Positions 45,925 through 52,845 are shown, numbered from the stretch's first letter. The stretch: DNA of 64,000 nt from Clostridia bacterium (GCA_910575245.1 CAJTEN010000002.1:269185-333184), one strand, 5' to 3'. The notes: generated by a model from the sequence alone, not told the origin. Numbers and translations are program-made.

Positions 45925-46143
45925 ATGTCATTAGCAATCGGAATATGCATTGGATTTGCGCTTGGAATCTTAGCCACTTTATGTATCCTGAGAAAAGGGT
46001 CTATCGGAAATCTGGTGATTATTGACGACCCAGAGGATGGTCCTTATATGTTTCTTGAAATCTCGAAGACAGAGATCGAAACTTTGAGGGTACAACCCAC
46101 CGTAAAGCTTAATGTTGTCGATAAAGGCAGACCGCATAAATAA
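45925..46143 (+). CDS. Small single-TM element protein, 72 residues
   Basis: ATG 45925, SD AAAGGAG. Begins with a TM helix (SLAIGICIGFALGILATLCI), then a short soluble domain (VIIDDPEDGPYMFLEISKT). The stop codon lies inside motif copy 5. Unknown. Confidence 0.62.
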   Translation: MSLAIGICIGFALGILATLCILRKGSIGNLVIIDDPEDGPYMFLEISKTEIETLRVQPTVKLNVVDKGRPHK

Positions 46144-46160
46144 CACTTTCTGTTATGGAA
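46133..46160 (+). promoter_or_regulatory. 28-nt motif, copy 5
   Basis: CGCATAAATAACACT then TTCTGTTATGGAA; overlaps the stop of the preceding gene. Confidence 0.75.
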
Positions 46161-46193
46161 ACAAAAATTCATCATTGAAAGGAGAAGAAAACG

Positions 46194-46628
46194 ATGGACG
46201 AACAAATTAGACAGGCGTTGGCAAATGAGATTTTGAGTCAACTCAATAACTTGAGTACTCTCAATCCGGGAAGCAAGGAGCAGCAGACGGCAGTGGAAAA
46301 TGTCACCAAACTCTATAGGTTGGGATTGGAGGATGTAAAAGCCGACACTGATTATGATGAAAAGTTGTATCGTAGAGATGTCGATGCACAGCACGAACAG
46401 GACGAGCTGGATAGACAGGCTCGCGAGGAGCAGTTCAAGAAAGATCAGTTGACGGAACAAATCAAAGACCGATATTTCAAACTTGGAATAGGAGTGGCAG
46501 AAATTGTGTTACCGTTGATATTCTATGCAACTTGGATGAAGAGAGGATTTAAGTTTGAGGAAACGGGAACTTATACGTCAACGACATTCAGAGGATTGTT
46601 CAATCGATTCAGGCCGACAAAGAAATGA
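46194..46628 (+). CDS. Element protein with long charged helix and one TM, 144 residues
   Basis: SD GAAAGGAG. Residues 40-100 are a highly charged helix (HEQDELDRQAREEQFKKDQL), then a TM (GVAEIVLPLIFYATWM) and a basic tail. Unknown; membrane-anchored coiled coil. Confidence 0.62.
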   Translation: MDEQIRQALANEILSQLNNLSTLNPGSKEQQTAVENVTKLYRLGLEDVKADTDYDEKLYRRDVDAQHEQDELDRQAREEQFKKDQLTEQIKDRYFKLGIGVAEIVLPLIFYATWMKRGFKFEETGTYTSTTFRGLFNRFRPTKK

Positions 46629-46645
46629 ATTTTGGAGCGAAAAAG

Positions 46646-46683
46646 CGAGGGGTTCGTGCAAAATGCATGGACTCTTCGTTTTT
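46646..46683 (+). terminator. Terminator between cassettes
   Basis: CGAGGGGTTCGTGC / GCATGGACTCTTCG (14 pairs with several G-U), then TTTTT. Confidence 0.68.
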
Positions 46684-46686
46684 CTC

Positions 46687-46714
46687 CGCATAGATTGCAA
46701 CTGCTCTTATGAAA
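46687..46714 (+). promoter_or_regulatory. 28-nt motif, copy 6
   Basis: CGCATAGATTGCAAC then TGCTCTTATGAAA, directly joined to GGAG of the next gene. The stretch AACTGCTCTTATGAAAGGAG is identical to that at copy 1. Confidence 0.82.
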
Positions 46715-46728
46715 GGAGCGTGATATTT

Positions 46729-47061
46729 ATGAAAAGCATGTATTCACAAGTGTTTGATTCTAAATGTCCATTATGGGATAAAAATCAGAAGTTTAATTTG
46801 ATACTTCTGCAATCAAAACAGACCTATTTTAACGATTTATTAAAGATACGAGGCTATGTGTTCCTCAGAGACATTTATGAGGATCTCGGTTTCCCTGTAA
46901 CAGTAAAGACATTATTTGTAGGATGGGTTTATGATTTAGAGAACCCTATCGGAGACAACTTTATTGATTTTGGAATAACCACAAAGGGTGAAGAACCGAA
47001 CATTGAATTGGATTTTAATGTTGACGGAATTATCACAAATTGGTTTAAAGAGGAGTCCTAA
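46729..47061 (+). CDS. Stand-alone C-terminal domain of the DUF6353-type family
   Basis: 110 residues from ATG 46729. RGYVFLRDIYEDLGFPV...VGWVYDLENPIGDNFIDFG...ELDFNVDGIITN aligns with the end of the 307-residue protein at 53481 (VVGWIYDLDHPNGDNYVEFD; AIDFNVDGNIYN). No TM. Ends KEES through the terminator. It could be a soluble partner or a truncated paralogue. Confidence 0.7.
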   Translation: MKSMYSQVFDSKCPLWDKNQKFNLILLQSKQTYFNDLLKIRGYVFLRDIYEDLGFPVTVKTLFVGWVYDLENPIGDNFIDFGITTKGEEPNIELDFNVDGIITNWFKEES

Positions 47062-47080
47062 CAAGGGCTCTTTCTTTTTG
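47053..47080 (+). terminator. Cassette terminator 4 (stop codon in loop)
   Basis: GAGTCCT - AACA - AGGGCTC, then TTTCTTTTTG. Confidence 0.85.
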
Positions 47081-47099
47081 CAGTTTAGGAGTATATATT

Positions 47100-47459
47100 A
47101 TGAGATACCACTATAAAAAACCAGCTATCTACCTCTCCATGTATGGAGAACGTTATATCTGTGAGCATCCGGTATACAGCAGTTGTACGCTATTTAAAAT
47201 TGGAGAGAAGGGTTTGGCAGTCATTCAGCAGCGTTTTGATGCAGAAACAAAGAGTACTTGGTGGGGAGAAGTAGATTCATGGATAACAGACGACTTATAT
47301 TTACATCCAGGTTTTAAGGAGTACTTTGAGAATCGTGCCGGAGATTGTACGGATGGTCTTTATCCTACTGTTACAGTCAGGCAAATCATGTGGGCGTTAA
47401 AAATGAAGCCAATACCGAGAGAACGTTGGGAGACGGTATTTGACAGACGAGAGATTTAG
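47100..47459 (+). CDS. Element hypothetical protein, 119 residues
   Basis: SD TAGGAG. Mixed alpha/beta (YLSMYGERYICEHPVYSSCT; KSTWWGEVDSWITDDLYLH), no TM. Not recognised. The next motif copy overlaps its stop. Confidence 0.6.
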   Translation: MRYHYKKPAIYLSMYGERYICEHPVYSSCTLFKIGEKGLAVIQQRFDAETKSTWWGEVDSWITDDLYLHPGFKEYFENRAGDCTDGLYPTVTVRQIMWALKMKPIPRERWETVFDRREI

Positions 47460-47485
47460 CGAAAAATACAACTTCTTTAATGAAA
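47458..47485 (+). promoter_or_regulatory. 28-nt motif, copy 7
   Basis: AGCGAAAAATACAAC then TTCTTTAATGAAA, joined to GGAGG. Confidence 0.8.
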
Positions 47486-47498
47486 GGAGGATAAACTA

Positions 47499-47756
47499 AT
47501 GGCAAAAACAGGTTTTCATACATATGACATTTTTAATAATGAGGATGTAGTAACAAGATGGAAATATTTCAATTTCTGTCACAAGAAAGCTTTGAACTGC
47601 GGTCTTGTATGTAGATGCAATATCAAAGACTCTGTACCAAAGCTTGAGCTGTGGGGAACGAAATGCCAATTTCTCAAATATTATTTGCAGACCTTGACAA
47701 AATGTCAGTATAAATTGGAAGGCGTTAAACGTTGTATATCGTTCTTATTTGAGTGA
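47499..47756 (+). CDS. Element hypothetical protein, Cys-rich, 85 residues
   Basis: SD AAAGGAGG. Six Cys, not in clear CxxC pairs. Soluble. Not recognised. Confidence 0.58.
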   Translation: MAKTGFHTYDIFNNEDVVTRWKYFNFCHKKALNCGLVCRCNIKDSVPKLELWGTKCQFLKYYLQTLTKCQYKLEGVKRCISFLFE

Positions 47757-47763
47757 AAGAGAG

Positions 47764-47790
47764 GAGTCCTAACAAGGGCTCTTTCTCTTT
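47764..47790 (+). terminator. Cassette terminator 5
   Basis: GAGTCCT - AACA - AGGGCTC, then TTTCTCTTT. Here the gene already stopped 8 nt upstream, so the hairpin has kept its sequence without coding. Confidence 0.83.
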
Positions 47791-47791
47791 A

Positions 47792-47819
47792 CGCTCGAAA
47801 TACATCCACCTTTATGAAA
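47792..47819 (+). promoter_or_regulatory. 28-nt motif, copy 8
   Basis: CGCTCGAAATACATC then CACCTTTATGAAA, 1 nt after the terminator T-run. Confidence 0.8.
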
Positions 47820-47849
47820 AACAAACGATTTTGAAAGGAGTAAAGGAGT

Positions 47850-48065
47850 ATGGACGAAATGAAAATCAACTCGAAATTCTTGAGGAACTTGATCGCTAAG
47901 TTTGTAAAAAGGGCGGTAAAGAAGAAAGCTGGATATGAAGTAGATATCCAGTTAAACGAATTTACTGCAACGGTTACGGACGGGACGGCTCACGTTCACT
48001 TGAATGTAGATGCGGAATTGAGTAAAGATGAGCTTACAAAGCTTCTGGCAGCGATTGGTTTATAG
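47850..48065 (+). CDS. Small element protein, 71 residues
   Basis: SD AAAGGAG. Basic helix (IAKFVKRAVKKKAG) then a beta-rich part (VDIQLNEFTATVTDGTAHVH). Not recognised. Confidence 0.6.
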   Translation: MDEMKINSKFLRNLIAKFVKRAVKKKAGYEVDIQLNEFTATVTDGTAHVHLNVDAELSKDELTKLLAAIGL

Positions 48066-48073
48066 GAGGTGGT

Positions 48074-48104
48074 GAGATCATGGAAACATGGTCTCTTCGC
48101 TTTT
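48074..48104 (+). terminator. Terminator between cassettes
   Basis: GAGATCATG - GAAA - CATGGTCTC, then TTCGCTTTT. Confidence 0.75.
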
Positions 48105-48109
48105 ACATA

Positions 48110-48137
48110 CGCAAAAATTGCAAGGGCTTTTATGGAA
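48110..48137 (+). promoter_or_regulatory. 28-nt motif, copy 9
   Basis: CGCAAAAATTGCAAG then GGCTTTTATGGAA. Confidence 0.82.
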
Positions 48138-48163
48138 AATAAACGAATACGGAGGGTACAATT

Positions 48164-48352
48164 ATGATGAGAGCATTAAAAGATTACAACGAAATGGTTT
48201 GGAGACCGTCATGGAAATGGCTGAAGAAGCACTGGAAAGGATATTCAGTGCTGCTGGTGATTTCGATGATTGTTCCGTACCTTTGGTTCTACTGGAGCGA
48301 CATCACGGAGTACATCAAGAACAAGTTTACAAAGAACGAAGAGGAGTCCTAA
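48164..48352 (+). CDS. Small single-TM element protein, 62 residues
   Basis: SD GGAGGG. Basic/Trp-rich start (VWRPSWKWLKKHWKG), one TM (SVLLVISMIVPYLWFYW), charged tail ending EEES from the terminator arm. Unknown. Confidence 0.6.
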   Translation: MMRALKDYNEMVWRPSWKWLKKHWKGYSVLLVISMIVPYLWFYWSDITEYIKNKFTKNEEES

Positions 48353-48371
48353 CAAGGGCTCTTTCTTCTTG
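48344..48371 (+). terminator. Cassette terminator 6 (stop codon in loop)
   Basis: GAGTCCT - AACA - AGGGCTC, then TTTCTTCTT. Confidence 0.84.
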
Positions 48372-48399
48372 CGCGAAATTTGCAAGTTCTATTATGGAG
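48372..48399 (+). promoter_or_regulatory. 28-nt motif, copy 10, upstream of a tRNA-like sequence
   Basis: CGCGAAATTTGCAAG then TTCTATTATGGAG; one base before the first acceptor base of the tRNA-like RNA. Here no SD follows, which bears on whether the motif is transcriptional. Confidence 0.75.
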
Positions 48400-48468
48400 A
48401 AACGGTTGGCTCAGTGGTGGAGCGCCGCTGAAATGCGGAGGTCGAGGGTTCGAGTCCCTCACTGCTTC
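48400..48468 (+). tRNA. tRNA-like sequence, degenerate anticodon arm
   Basis: T-arm GAGGG-TTCGAGT-CCCTC is perfect, D-arm GCTC-AGTGGTG-GAGC is good, and the acceptor AAACGGT / ACTGCTT pairs at 6 of 7. It extends by GAG / CTC to about 10 bp. The anticodon stem is only CCGC / GCGG with a six-base loop TGAAAT; if T is position 33 the anticodon would be GAA (Phe). CCA is not encoded. TTATATTTTTT follows, as in a terminator. It may be a functional unusual tRNA, a decoy, or a relic. Confidence 0.5.
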
Positions 48469-48526
48469 TCTTATATTTTTTGCCCAGACAAGGGATTTTA
48501 CGTTTTTAGCGAAAGGAGAAAAAAGT

Positions 48527-49453
48527 ATGAAAGGAAACAAGAACATCAGAGGCAGTACAGAATGGGAAAAGAAGTTTATTGACAACTTCAATCGACTTTG
48601 TAATCGGCATCACTCATGGCAGGTGTGGCAGGATTTTGTTAATATGTCTGCCAGTGCGATTGCCAATGCAGTGGATCGGAGGCCAGATGTCTGGAAATTA
48701 AGGGAAGATTCTTATATGGCAACTGTCAAAAGATATTCCAAAGAGGAGCTGAATCTCATCACGGAACTGTTAAGCATCACAACATTGGCATTAGAAGAGA
48801 ACCCAGCACAGGACTTTCTGGGGAAGATGTACATGCAGTTCAATCTTGAAAACAAATGGCACGGGCAATTCTTTACTCCTTGGCATGTTGCAGAGCTTAT
48901 GGCAAAAATGCTGATCAGCGATGATTTAAAAGAGAAGATTGCATCTCAGGATTATATTTCGGTTAATGACCCTTGTTGTGGAGCCGGCTGTATGCTTATA
49001 GCTTTCGCAAACGTCTGTAAAGACGATTTAGATATCAATTATCAGCAATCGGTGCTTTTTGTGGCGCAGGATATTGACTCGGTAGTTGCAAAGATGTGTT
49101 ACATCCAAATCAGTCTTTTGGGATGTCCCGGCTTTGTGATAATTGGTAATTCTCTTTCGGAGCCGGTTTGTGGAAGTAGCATTGAGCCGAGTTACAAGAG
49201 ACCGGAAGACATTTGGTATACACCATTATATTTTACTGATGTGTGGACACTCAGGAGAATCCGGTCTTGGAATAATAATCTTCAGAAAGAAGAACCGGAA
49301 CCTATTCAGATACCCAAAGTTGAGGAATCTCCGAGAACAGCATCAGCAATACATAAACCATCGCAAAAGCCGGTTGCAAAGAAACCTGTAAACAATAAAA
49401 AGCCGTTTTCGCTGAAAGATTTCTTTACAGTGAAAGGAAAGGGTAAGAAATGA
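48527..49453 (+). CDS. DNA N6-methyltransferase-fold protein lacking a visible NPPY motif
   Basis: 308 residues, SD AAAGGAG. HsdM-like core: GQFFTPWHVAELMA, AdoMet-binding VNDPCCGAGCMLIA, then AQDIDSVVAKMCYIQ. Where HsdM-type enzymes have the catalytic NPPF/NPPY, this chain goes to GNSLSEPVCGSSIEPSYKRP without it. The C-terminal 60 residues are Lys/Pro-rich. It may bind AdoMet without methylating, or use another residue. Its ATGA overlap with the next gene suggests coupling. Confidence 0.8.
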   Translation: MKGNKNIRGSTEWEKKFIDNFNRLCNRHHSWQVWQDFVNMSASAIANAVDRRPDVWKLREDSYMATVKRYSKEELNLITELLSITTLALEENPAQDFLGKMYMQFNLENKWHGQFFTPWHVAELMAKMLISDDLKEKIASQDYISVNDPCCGAGCMLIAFANVCKDDLDINYQQSVLFVAQDIDSVVAKMCYIQISLLGCPGFVIIGNSLSEPVCGSSIEPSYKRPEDIWYTPLYFTDVWTLRRIRSWNNNLQKEEPEPIQIPKVEESPRTASAIHKPSQKPVAKKPVNNKKPFSLKDFFTVKGKGKK

Positions 49454-50220
49454 ATTTAAGGCAAAAATTTTATAGGATATGTGGCAAGTCGAGGCTGTAT
49501 CTGAGACGTTCATCGCCCACCATCTTGTGTTGTGTAGCGGCAGTCGGTGTTGTGGGAACTGCCATCGCTTCTGTTAAGGCGACTCCCAAGGCTATGAAGC
49601 TCCTGAAAGACGCTACGGACGAGAAAGGCGAAGAACTGAGCAAAGCAGAAATTGTTATCACTGTTGCCCATCTGTATATTCCTGCGGTTGCTATCGGAGC
49701 TGGTACAATCTTCTGTATTTTTGGGGCAAATGTCCTTAACAAACAACAGCAGGCAAGATTGATGAGCGCTTATGCTTTGCTCAGGAACTATCACAAGGAG
49801 TATCGTGATAAGCTGATAGAGCTTCATGGCGAAGAAGCGGATGTTGAAATCAGAAACGCCATGATAAGGGAACACTGCAATTTCCATCCACTTGATTCTG
49901 ATGTTCCGGATGGGAAAGTTATATTTTATGATGAGATATCCGGAGAGTCTATCCTACGGTATGAAAGGGAAATCATAGATGCAGAGTACCATTTCAATCG
50001 TAATTTTACGATGAGAGGTTACGCGTTCCTTAATGAGTTCTATGAATTCTTGGGGTTACCTATGACCGAGTACGGAGGAACTGTTGGCTGGACTATGTCT
50101 TCTGGAATCATGTGGGTAGATTTTGAACACCGTCTGATTGATAACGATGACGGTGGTCCGGCCTGCTATTCCATCGATATGGTATTTGCACCGGAAGTCT
50201 TGGAAGAATGGGAATGCTGA
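49450..50220 (+). CDS. DUF6353-type membrane protein, paralogue 1
   Basis: 256 residues. Basic N-terminus, TM1 (SPTILCCVAAVGVVGTAIAS) ending in the hallmark KATPKAMKLL, TM2 (YIPAVAIGAGTIFCIFGAN), then a helical linker (NYHKEYRDKLIELHGEE) and the family C-terminal domain with LNEFYEFLGLP and GWTMSSGIMWVDFE. Related proteins lie at 51389 and 53481. I recall this family (DUF6353) from gut phages; function unknown. Confidence 0.75.
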   Translation: MNLRQKFYRICGKSRLYLRRSSPTILCCVAAVGVVGTAIASVKATPKAMKLLKDATDEKGEELSKAEIVITVAHLYIPAVAIGAGTIFCIFGANVLNKQQQARLMSAYALLRNYHKEYRDKLIELHGEEADVEIRNAMIREHCNFHPLDSDVPDGKVIFYDEISGESILRYEREIIDAEYHFNRNFTMRGYAFLNEFYEFLGLPMTEYGGTVGWTMSSGIMWVDFEHRLIDNDDGGPACYSIDMVFAPEVLEEWEC

Positions 50221-50226
50221 CAACTT

Positions 50227-50254
50227 CGCAGAATTTGCAAATGCTATTATGAAA
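50227..50254 (+). promoter_or_regulatory. 28-nt motif, copy 11
   Basis: CGCAGAATTTGCAAA then TGCTATTATGAAA, joined to GGAGG. Confidence 0.82.
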
Positions 50255-50268
50255 GGAGGAGATGCTTT

Positions 50269-50433
50269 ATGACTGGAGCGGTGATTAAAGGAATTGGAAT
50301 TGCGGCGACTGCAATCGGAATGGCAGCAACATTTGCCACCGACTGGGTCAACGAGAAGAAGATGGAAGAAAAGATTGAAGAAAAAGTGAATGAGGCATTG
50401 TCCAGAAGAGACAACAATGAAGGAGAGTCCTAA
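50269..50433 (+). CDS. Small single-TM element protein, 54 residues
   Basis: ATG 50269, SD AAAGGAGG. MTGAVIKGIGIAATAIGMAA forms one TM, then a charged helix (NEKKMEEKIEEKVNEALS) ending EGES by way of the terminator arm. Unknown. Confidence 0.62.
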   Translation: MTGAVIKGIGIAATAIGMAATFATDWVNEKKMEEKIEEKVNEALSRRDNNEGES

Positions 50434-50452
50434 CAAGGGCTCTTTCTTCTTG
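50425..50452 (+). terminator. Cassette terminator 7 (stop codon in loop)
   Basis: GAGTCCT - AACA - AGGGCTC, then TTTCTTCTT. Confidence 0.84.
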
Positions 50453-50470
50453 CGCGGAGGAGGCAGCGCA

Positions 50471-50767
50471 ATGAACAACAATTATATTTTATCCGTGATT
50501 CGGGAATATGCGGATGAATATCTGAAAGAACCAGGTTGGCGTATGTCAAAAGACTGGTTTAGACAGGTTTCGTATAGCCGATGGGCGGTGGGTGAAATAT
50601 TGAAAAGCATTGAAGAATCCCGATTCACTCCGCCCATCATGGTTGTTGAAGATTTTATCCATAAAATGGATAGCTTCTCATGCCAGAACAAAAAGACAAG
50701 CATTATATTTTCAGTCGCACATGACATGGCAGAGAATATTTTGGATGTTCTGATTGCCATGAAATGA
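50471..50767 (+). CDS. Element hypothetical protein, 98 residues
   Basis: ATG 50471, SD GGAGGAGG. Helical with two Trp-rich segments (GWRMSKDWFRQVSYSRWAVG). No TM. Not recognised. Confidence 0.6.
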   Translation: MNNNYILSVIREYADEYLKEPGWRMSKDWFRQVSYSRWAVGEILKSIEESRFTPPIMVVEDFIHKMDSFSCQNKKTSIIFSVAHDMAENILDVLIAMK

Positions 50768-50787
50768 CATATCGAAAGGAGAAAAAG

Positions 50788-51342
50788 ATGAAAGTATTAA
50801 GACAACAGGAAGTATCTATTCAAACAACAGGCGAGTTCAAAGTCGGGGATCAGATTCAGGTCGGAAAGTACACCGCTACCTGTCAGAAAGTCACCAAGAA
50901 AGGGGCGCTCTTCCTTTTGGATCAGTATCTGGATGAGCCGTTCAAGATGAATCGTGAGAATACGAACGAGGGCGGATATGAAGCAAGCGACCTGCGCACG
51001 GAGCTTCAGAAGAACAGCATTCTGGAAATCTTCAGTTCGGTCCGGGAAATGATGGTTCCGTTCAAGAACGGCGATCTGCTCCGTATTCCATATGCAGAGG
51101 AGTTCTTCGGGGATGTTGACACTTATGAGCCGAGCGGAAAGAAGCAGTGGCCGCTTATGCGGGATCGCAAAAATCGGATTGCTATCCGGGAAGGAGAAGC
51201 CTATGAGTGGGGCTGGTTGCAGAATAAAGTAAAGTCTTCTGGGGCGTTTTTCGCTGGTGTGTACCGCGGTGGCCATGCGACCTACCGCAACGCGTCGGAC
51301 TCTCTTGGGGTTCGTCCGGTCTTCCGTTTGCGGTTAGGCTAA
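50788..51342 (+). CDS. DUF6273 / C-type-lectin-like protein, possible hypervariable target
   Basis: 184 residues from ATG 50788 (SD AAAGGAG). N-terminal beta part (EFKVGDQIQVGKYTATCQKV), then the DUF6273-like domain ending SSGAFFAGVYRGGHATYRN...LGVRPVFRLRLG. The GVRPVFRL ending is the usual close of the C-type-lectin fold in DUF6273 proteins and in many targets of diversity-generating retroelements. No signal peptide or TM. No reverse transcriptase is in the window. Confidence 0.75.
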   Translation: MKVLRQQEVSIQTTGEFKVGDQIQVGKYTATCQKVTKKGALFLLDQYLDEPFKMNRENTNEGGYEASDLRTELQKNSILEIFSSVREMMVPFKNGDLLRIPYAEEFFGDVDTYEPSGKKQWPLMRDRKNRIAIREGEAYEWGWLQNKVKSSGAFFAGVYRGGHATYRNASDSLGVRPVFRLRLG

Positions 51343-51345
51343 TCT

Positions 51346-51373
51346 CCGCCCCTTGTGGGCGGTTTATATTTTG
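51346..51373 (+). terminator. GC hairpin just after the DUF6273 gene
   Basis: CCGCCC - CTTGT - GGGCGG starting 4 nt after the stop, followed by TTTATATTTT. It serves as a terminator, and it is also placed like the hairpin found after variable repeats in retroelement targets. Confidence 0.75.
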
Positions 51374-51388
51374 AAAGGAGAACGTGAA

Positions 51389-52213
51389 ATGAAGAAACCG
51401 AATCTTTCGCGGATTGCCAAAAACCTGCAGATAGGATTACAGAAGCACAGCCCTGAAATCCTTACAGGTATTGGAATAGCTGGTATGATTACAACAACCG
51501 TACTGGCAGTCCGTGCAACACCCAAAGCGCTCATTCTTATAGAGGAAGAAAAGCGGAGGCAGAATAGCGAATTATTGGAAGAGGCAAAAAAGAAGGGGTC
51601 AGATTGCTGTGCCAGAGTTGACAAACTGAAACCTATTGAACTGATTCGCACAACATGGGTTTGTTATATTCCGGCTGCCCTCACTGGCGTTCTTTCTGTT
51701 TCCTGTCTAATTGGTGCCAGCTCTGTTAATATTCGTCGCAATGCGGCTCTTGCAACAGCATATTCACTATCTGAGTCTGCGCTGAAAGAGTATCAGGAAA
51801 AGGTGATTGAAACCATTGGCGAGAAAAAAGAACAGGAAATCAGAGACTCCATCGCAAAGGACAAGCTGAAACGTGATCCGGTTGTGAATAAAGAAGTCAT
51901 TATCACTGGTCGTGGAGAAACACTCTGCTATGATACCATCACATCGAGATATTTCAAATGTGATATTGAGAAGCTCCGAAGGGTGGAGAACGAACTCAAT
52001 AAAAGGCTTCTTAGTGAGATGTATATTTCACTGAATGATTTTTATTACGAGATTGGGCTTCGTTCAACTGATATGGGTGAAGATCTTGGATGGAACATCG
52101 GAAACGGTTTGATCAATCTGGAGTTCAGTTCGCAGCTTGCAGAAGATGAGACTCCATGCCTGGTAATCGGATACAGAGTAGCCCCTAGGTATGATTTTCG
52201 TACCCTGATGTGA
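51389..52213 (+). CDS. DUF6353-type membrane protein, paralogue 2
   Basis: 274 residues, SD AAAGGAG. KHSPEILTGIGIAGMITTTV, then the hallmark RATPKALILI, TM2 (YIPAALTGVLSVSCLIGASS), linker NAALATAYSLSESALKEYQE, and C-terminal LNDFYYEIGL...DLGWNIGNGLINLEFS. The same order as paralogues 1 and 3, with mid-chain divergence. Confidence 0.77.
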   Translation: MKKPNLSRIAKNLQIGLQKHSPEILTGIGIAGMITTTVLAVRATPKALILIEEEKRRQNSELLEEAKKKGSDCCARVDKLKPIELIRTTWVCYIPAALTGVLSVSCLIGASSVNIRRNAALATAYSLSESALKEYQEKVIETIGEKKEQEIRDSIAKDKLKRDPVVNKEVIITGRGETLCYDTITSRYFKCDIEKLRRVENELNKRLLSEMYISLNDFYYEIGLRSTDMGEDLGWNIGNGLINLEFSSQLAEDETPCLVIGYRVAPRYDFRTLM

Positions 52214-52216
52214 CTG

Positions 52217-52244
52217 CGCAAAAAATACATTGGCTTTAATGGAA
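52217..52244 (+). promoter_or_regulatory. 28-nt motif, copy 12
   Basis: CGCAAAAAATACATT then GGCTTTAATGGAA, 3 nt after the stop of paralogue 2. Last copy seen; none in 52.3-64 kb. Confidence 0.8.
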
Positions 52245-52281
52245 GAATCCACACTATTTCATAGACGAAAGGAGAACAATT

Positions 52282-52554
52282 ATGGAACCTAATGAAATCA
52301 TGGAAAACGAGGAAGTTATCGAAACAGCAACGGAGGAGATCGTGAAGGCGAGTTCCGGATGTGGCTTTAAGGTGGCGGCTGGTTTCGGCCTGGGCATTCT
52401 TGCGGGCATGGCAATCTGCAAGTTGGCAAGACCGGTAATCGCCAAGATCAAGGCACGGAAGAAAGCGTCTATCATTGATGTGACAGCGGACGAGTTTGAA
52501 TATGACGACTTTGAAGATGACGAGAAAGAGGAGTCCGAAGAAAAACCCGAGTAA
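52282..52554 (+). CDS. Small acidic membrane protein, 90 residues
   Basis: SD AAAGGAG. Acidic start, one TM (FKVAAGFGLGILAGMAICKL), basic stretch (KIKARKKA), very acidic tail (FEYDDFEDDEKEESEE). Unknown. Confidence 0.62.
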   Translation: MEPNEIMENEEVIETATEEIVKASSGCGFKVAAGFGLGILAGMAICKLARPVIAKIKARKKASIIDVTADEFEYDDFEDDEKEESEEKPE

Positions 52555-52582
52555 TGATATTCGGTGGATTAGACGAGAGGGG

Positions 52583-52615
52583 GAGTACCTGTAACAAGGT
52601 GCTTTCCCTTTTTTC
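52583..52615 (+). terminator. Cassette-like terminator 8
   Basis: AGTACCT - GTAACA - AGGTGCT, then TTCCCTTTTTT. A relative of the GAGTCCT series with compensatory changes in both arms. Confidence 0.72.
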
Positions 52616-52637
52616 GTTTTCTGGGAGGAGGATTGCA

Positions 52638-52829
52638 ATGAACAAGTATATGTACGAAGGACCGGTCATGGAGTTTGACCGTTGTATCCAGAACAACTGG
52701 AAGGGGGAGACCGTGGCCGCATCAGAGACAAAAGCTCGGAGCAATCTTTCTTACCAGTGGAAGAAAAAGAATAACCGTATTGCGGGTGTAAGAATCACAT
52801 TGCCCGGCAAATTGCGGAAGATAATCTGA
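52638..52829 (+). CDS. Small basic phage-type protein, 63 residues
   Basis: ATG 52638, SD GGGAGGAGG. MKYMYEGPVMEFDRC-like start (here MNKYMYEGPVMEFDRCIQNN), SYQWKKKNNRIAG, ends in basic residues. Short proteins of this pattern are common in Firmicute phage genomes; function unknown. Confidence 0.68.
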   Translation: MNKYMYEGPVMEFDRCIQNNWKGETVAASETKARSNLSYQWKKKNNRIAGVRITLPGKLRKII

Positions 52830-52845
52830 AAGGAGAATTATATTT

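Noticed and set aside
50788-51373. Calling a complete diversity-generating retroelement
   Set aside because: Neither a reverse transcriptase nor a template repeat is in the window; only target-like features are seen, so it is listed as a hypothesis.
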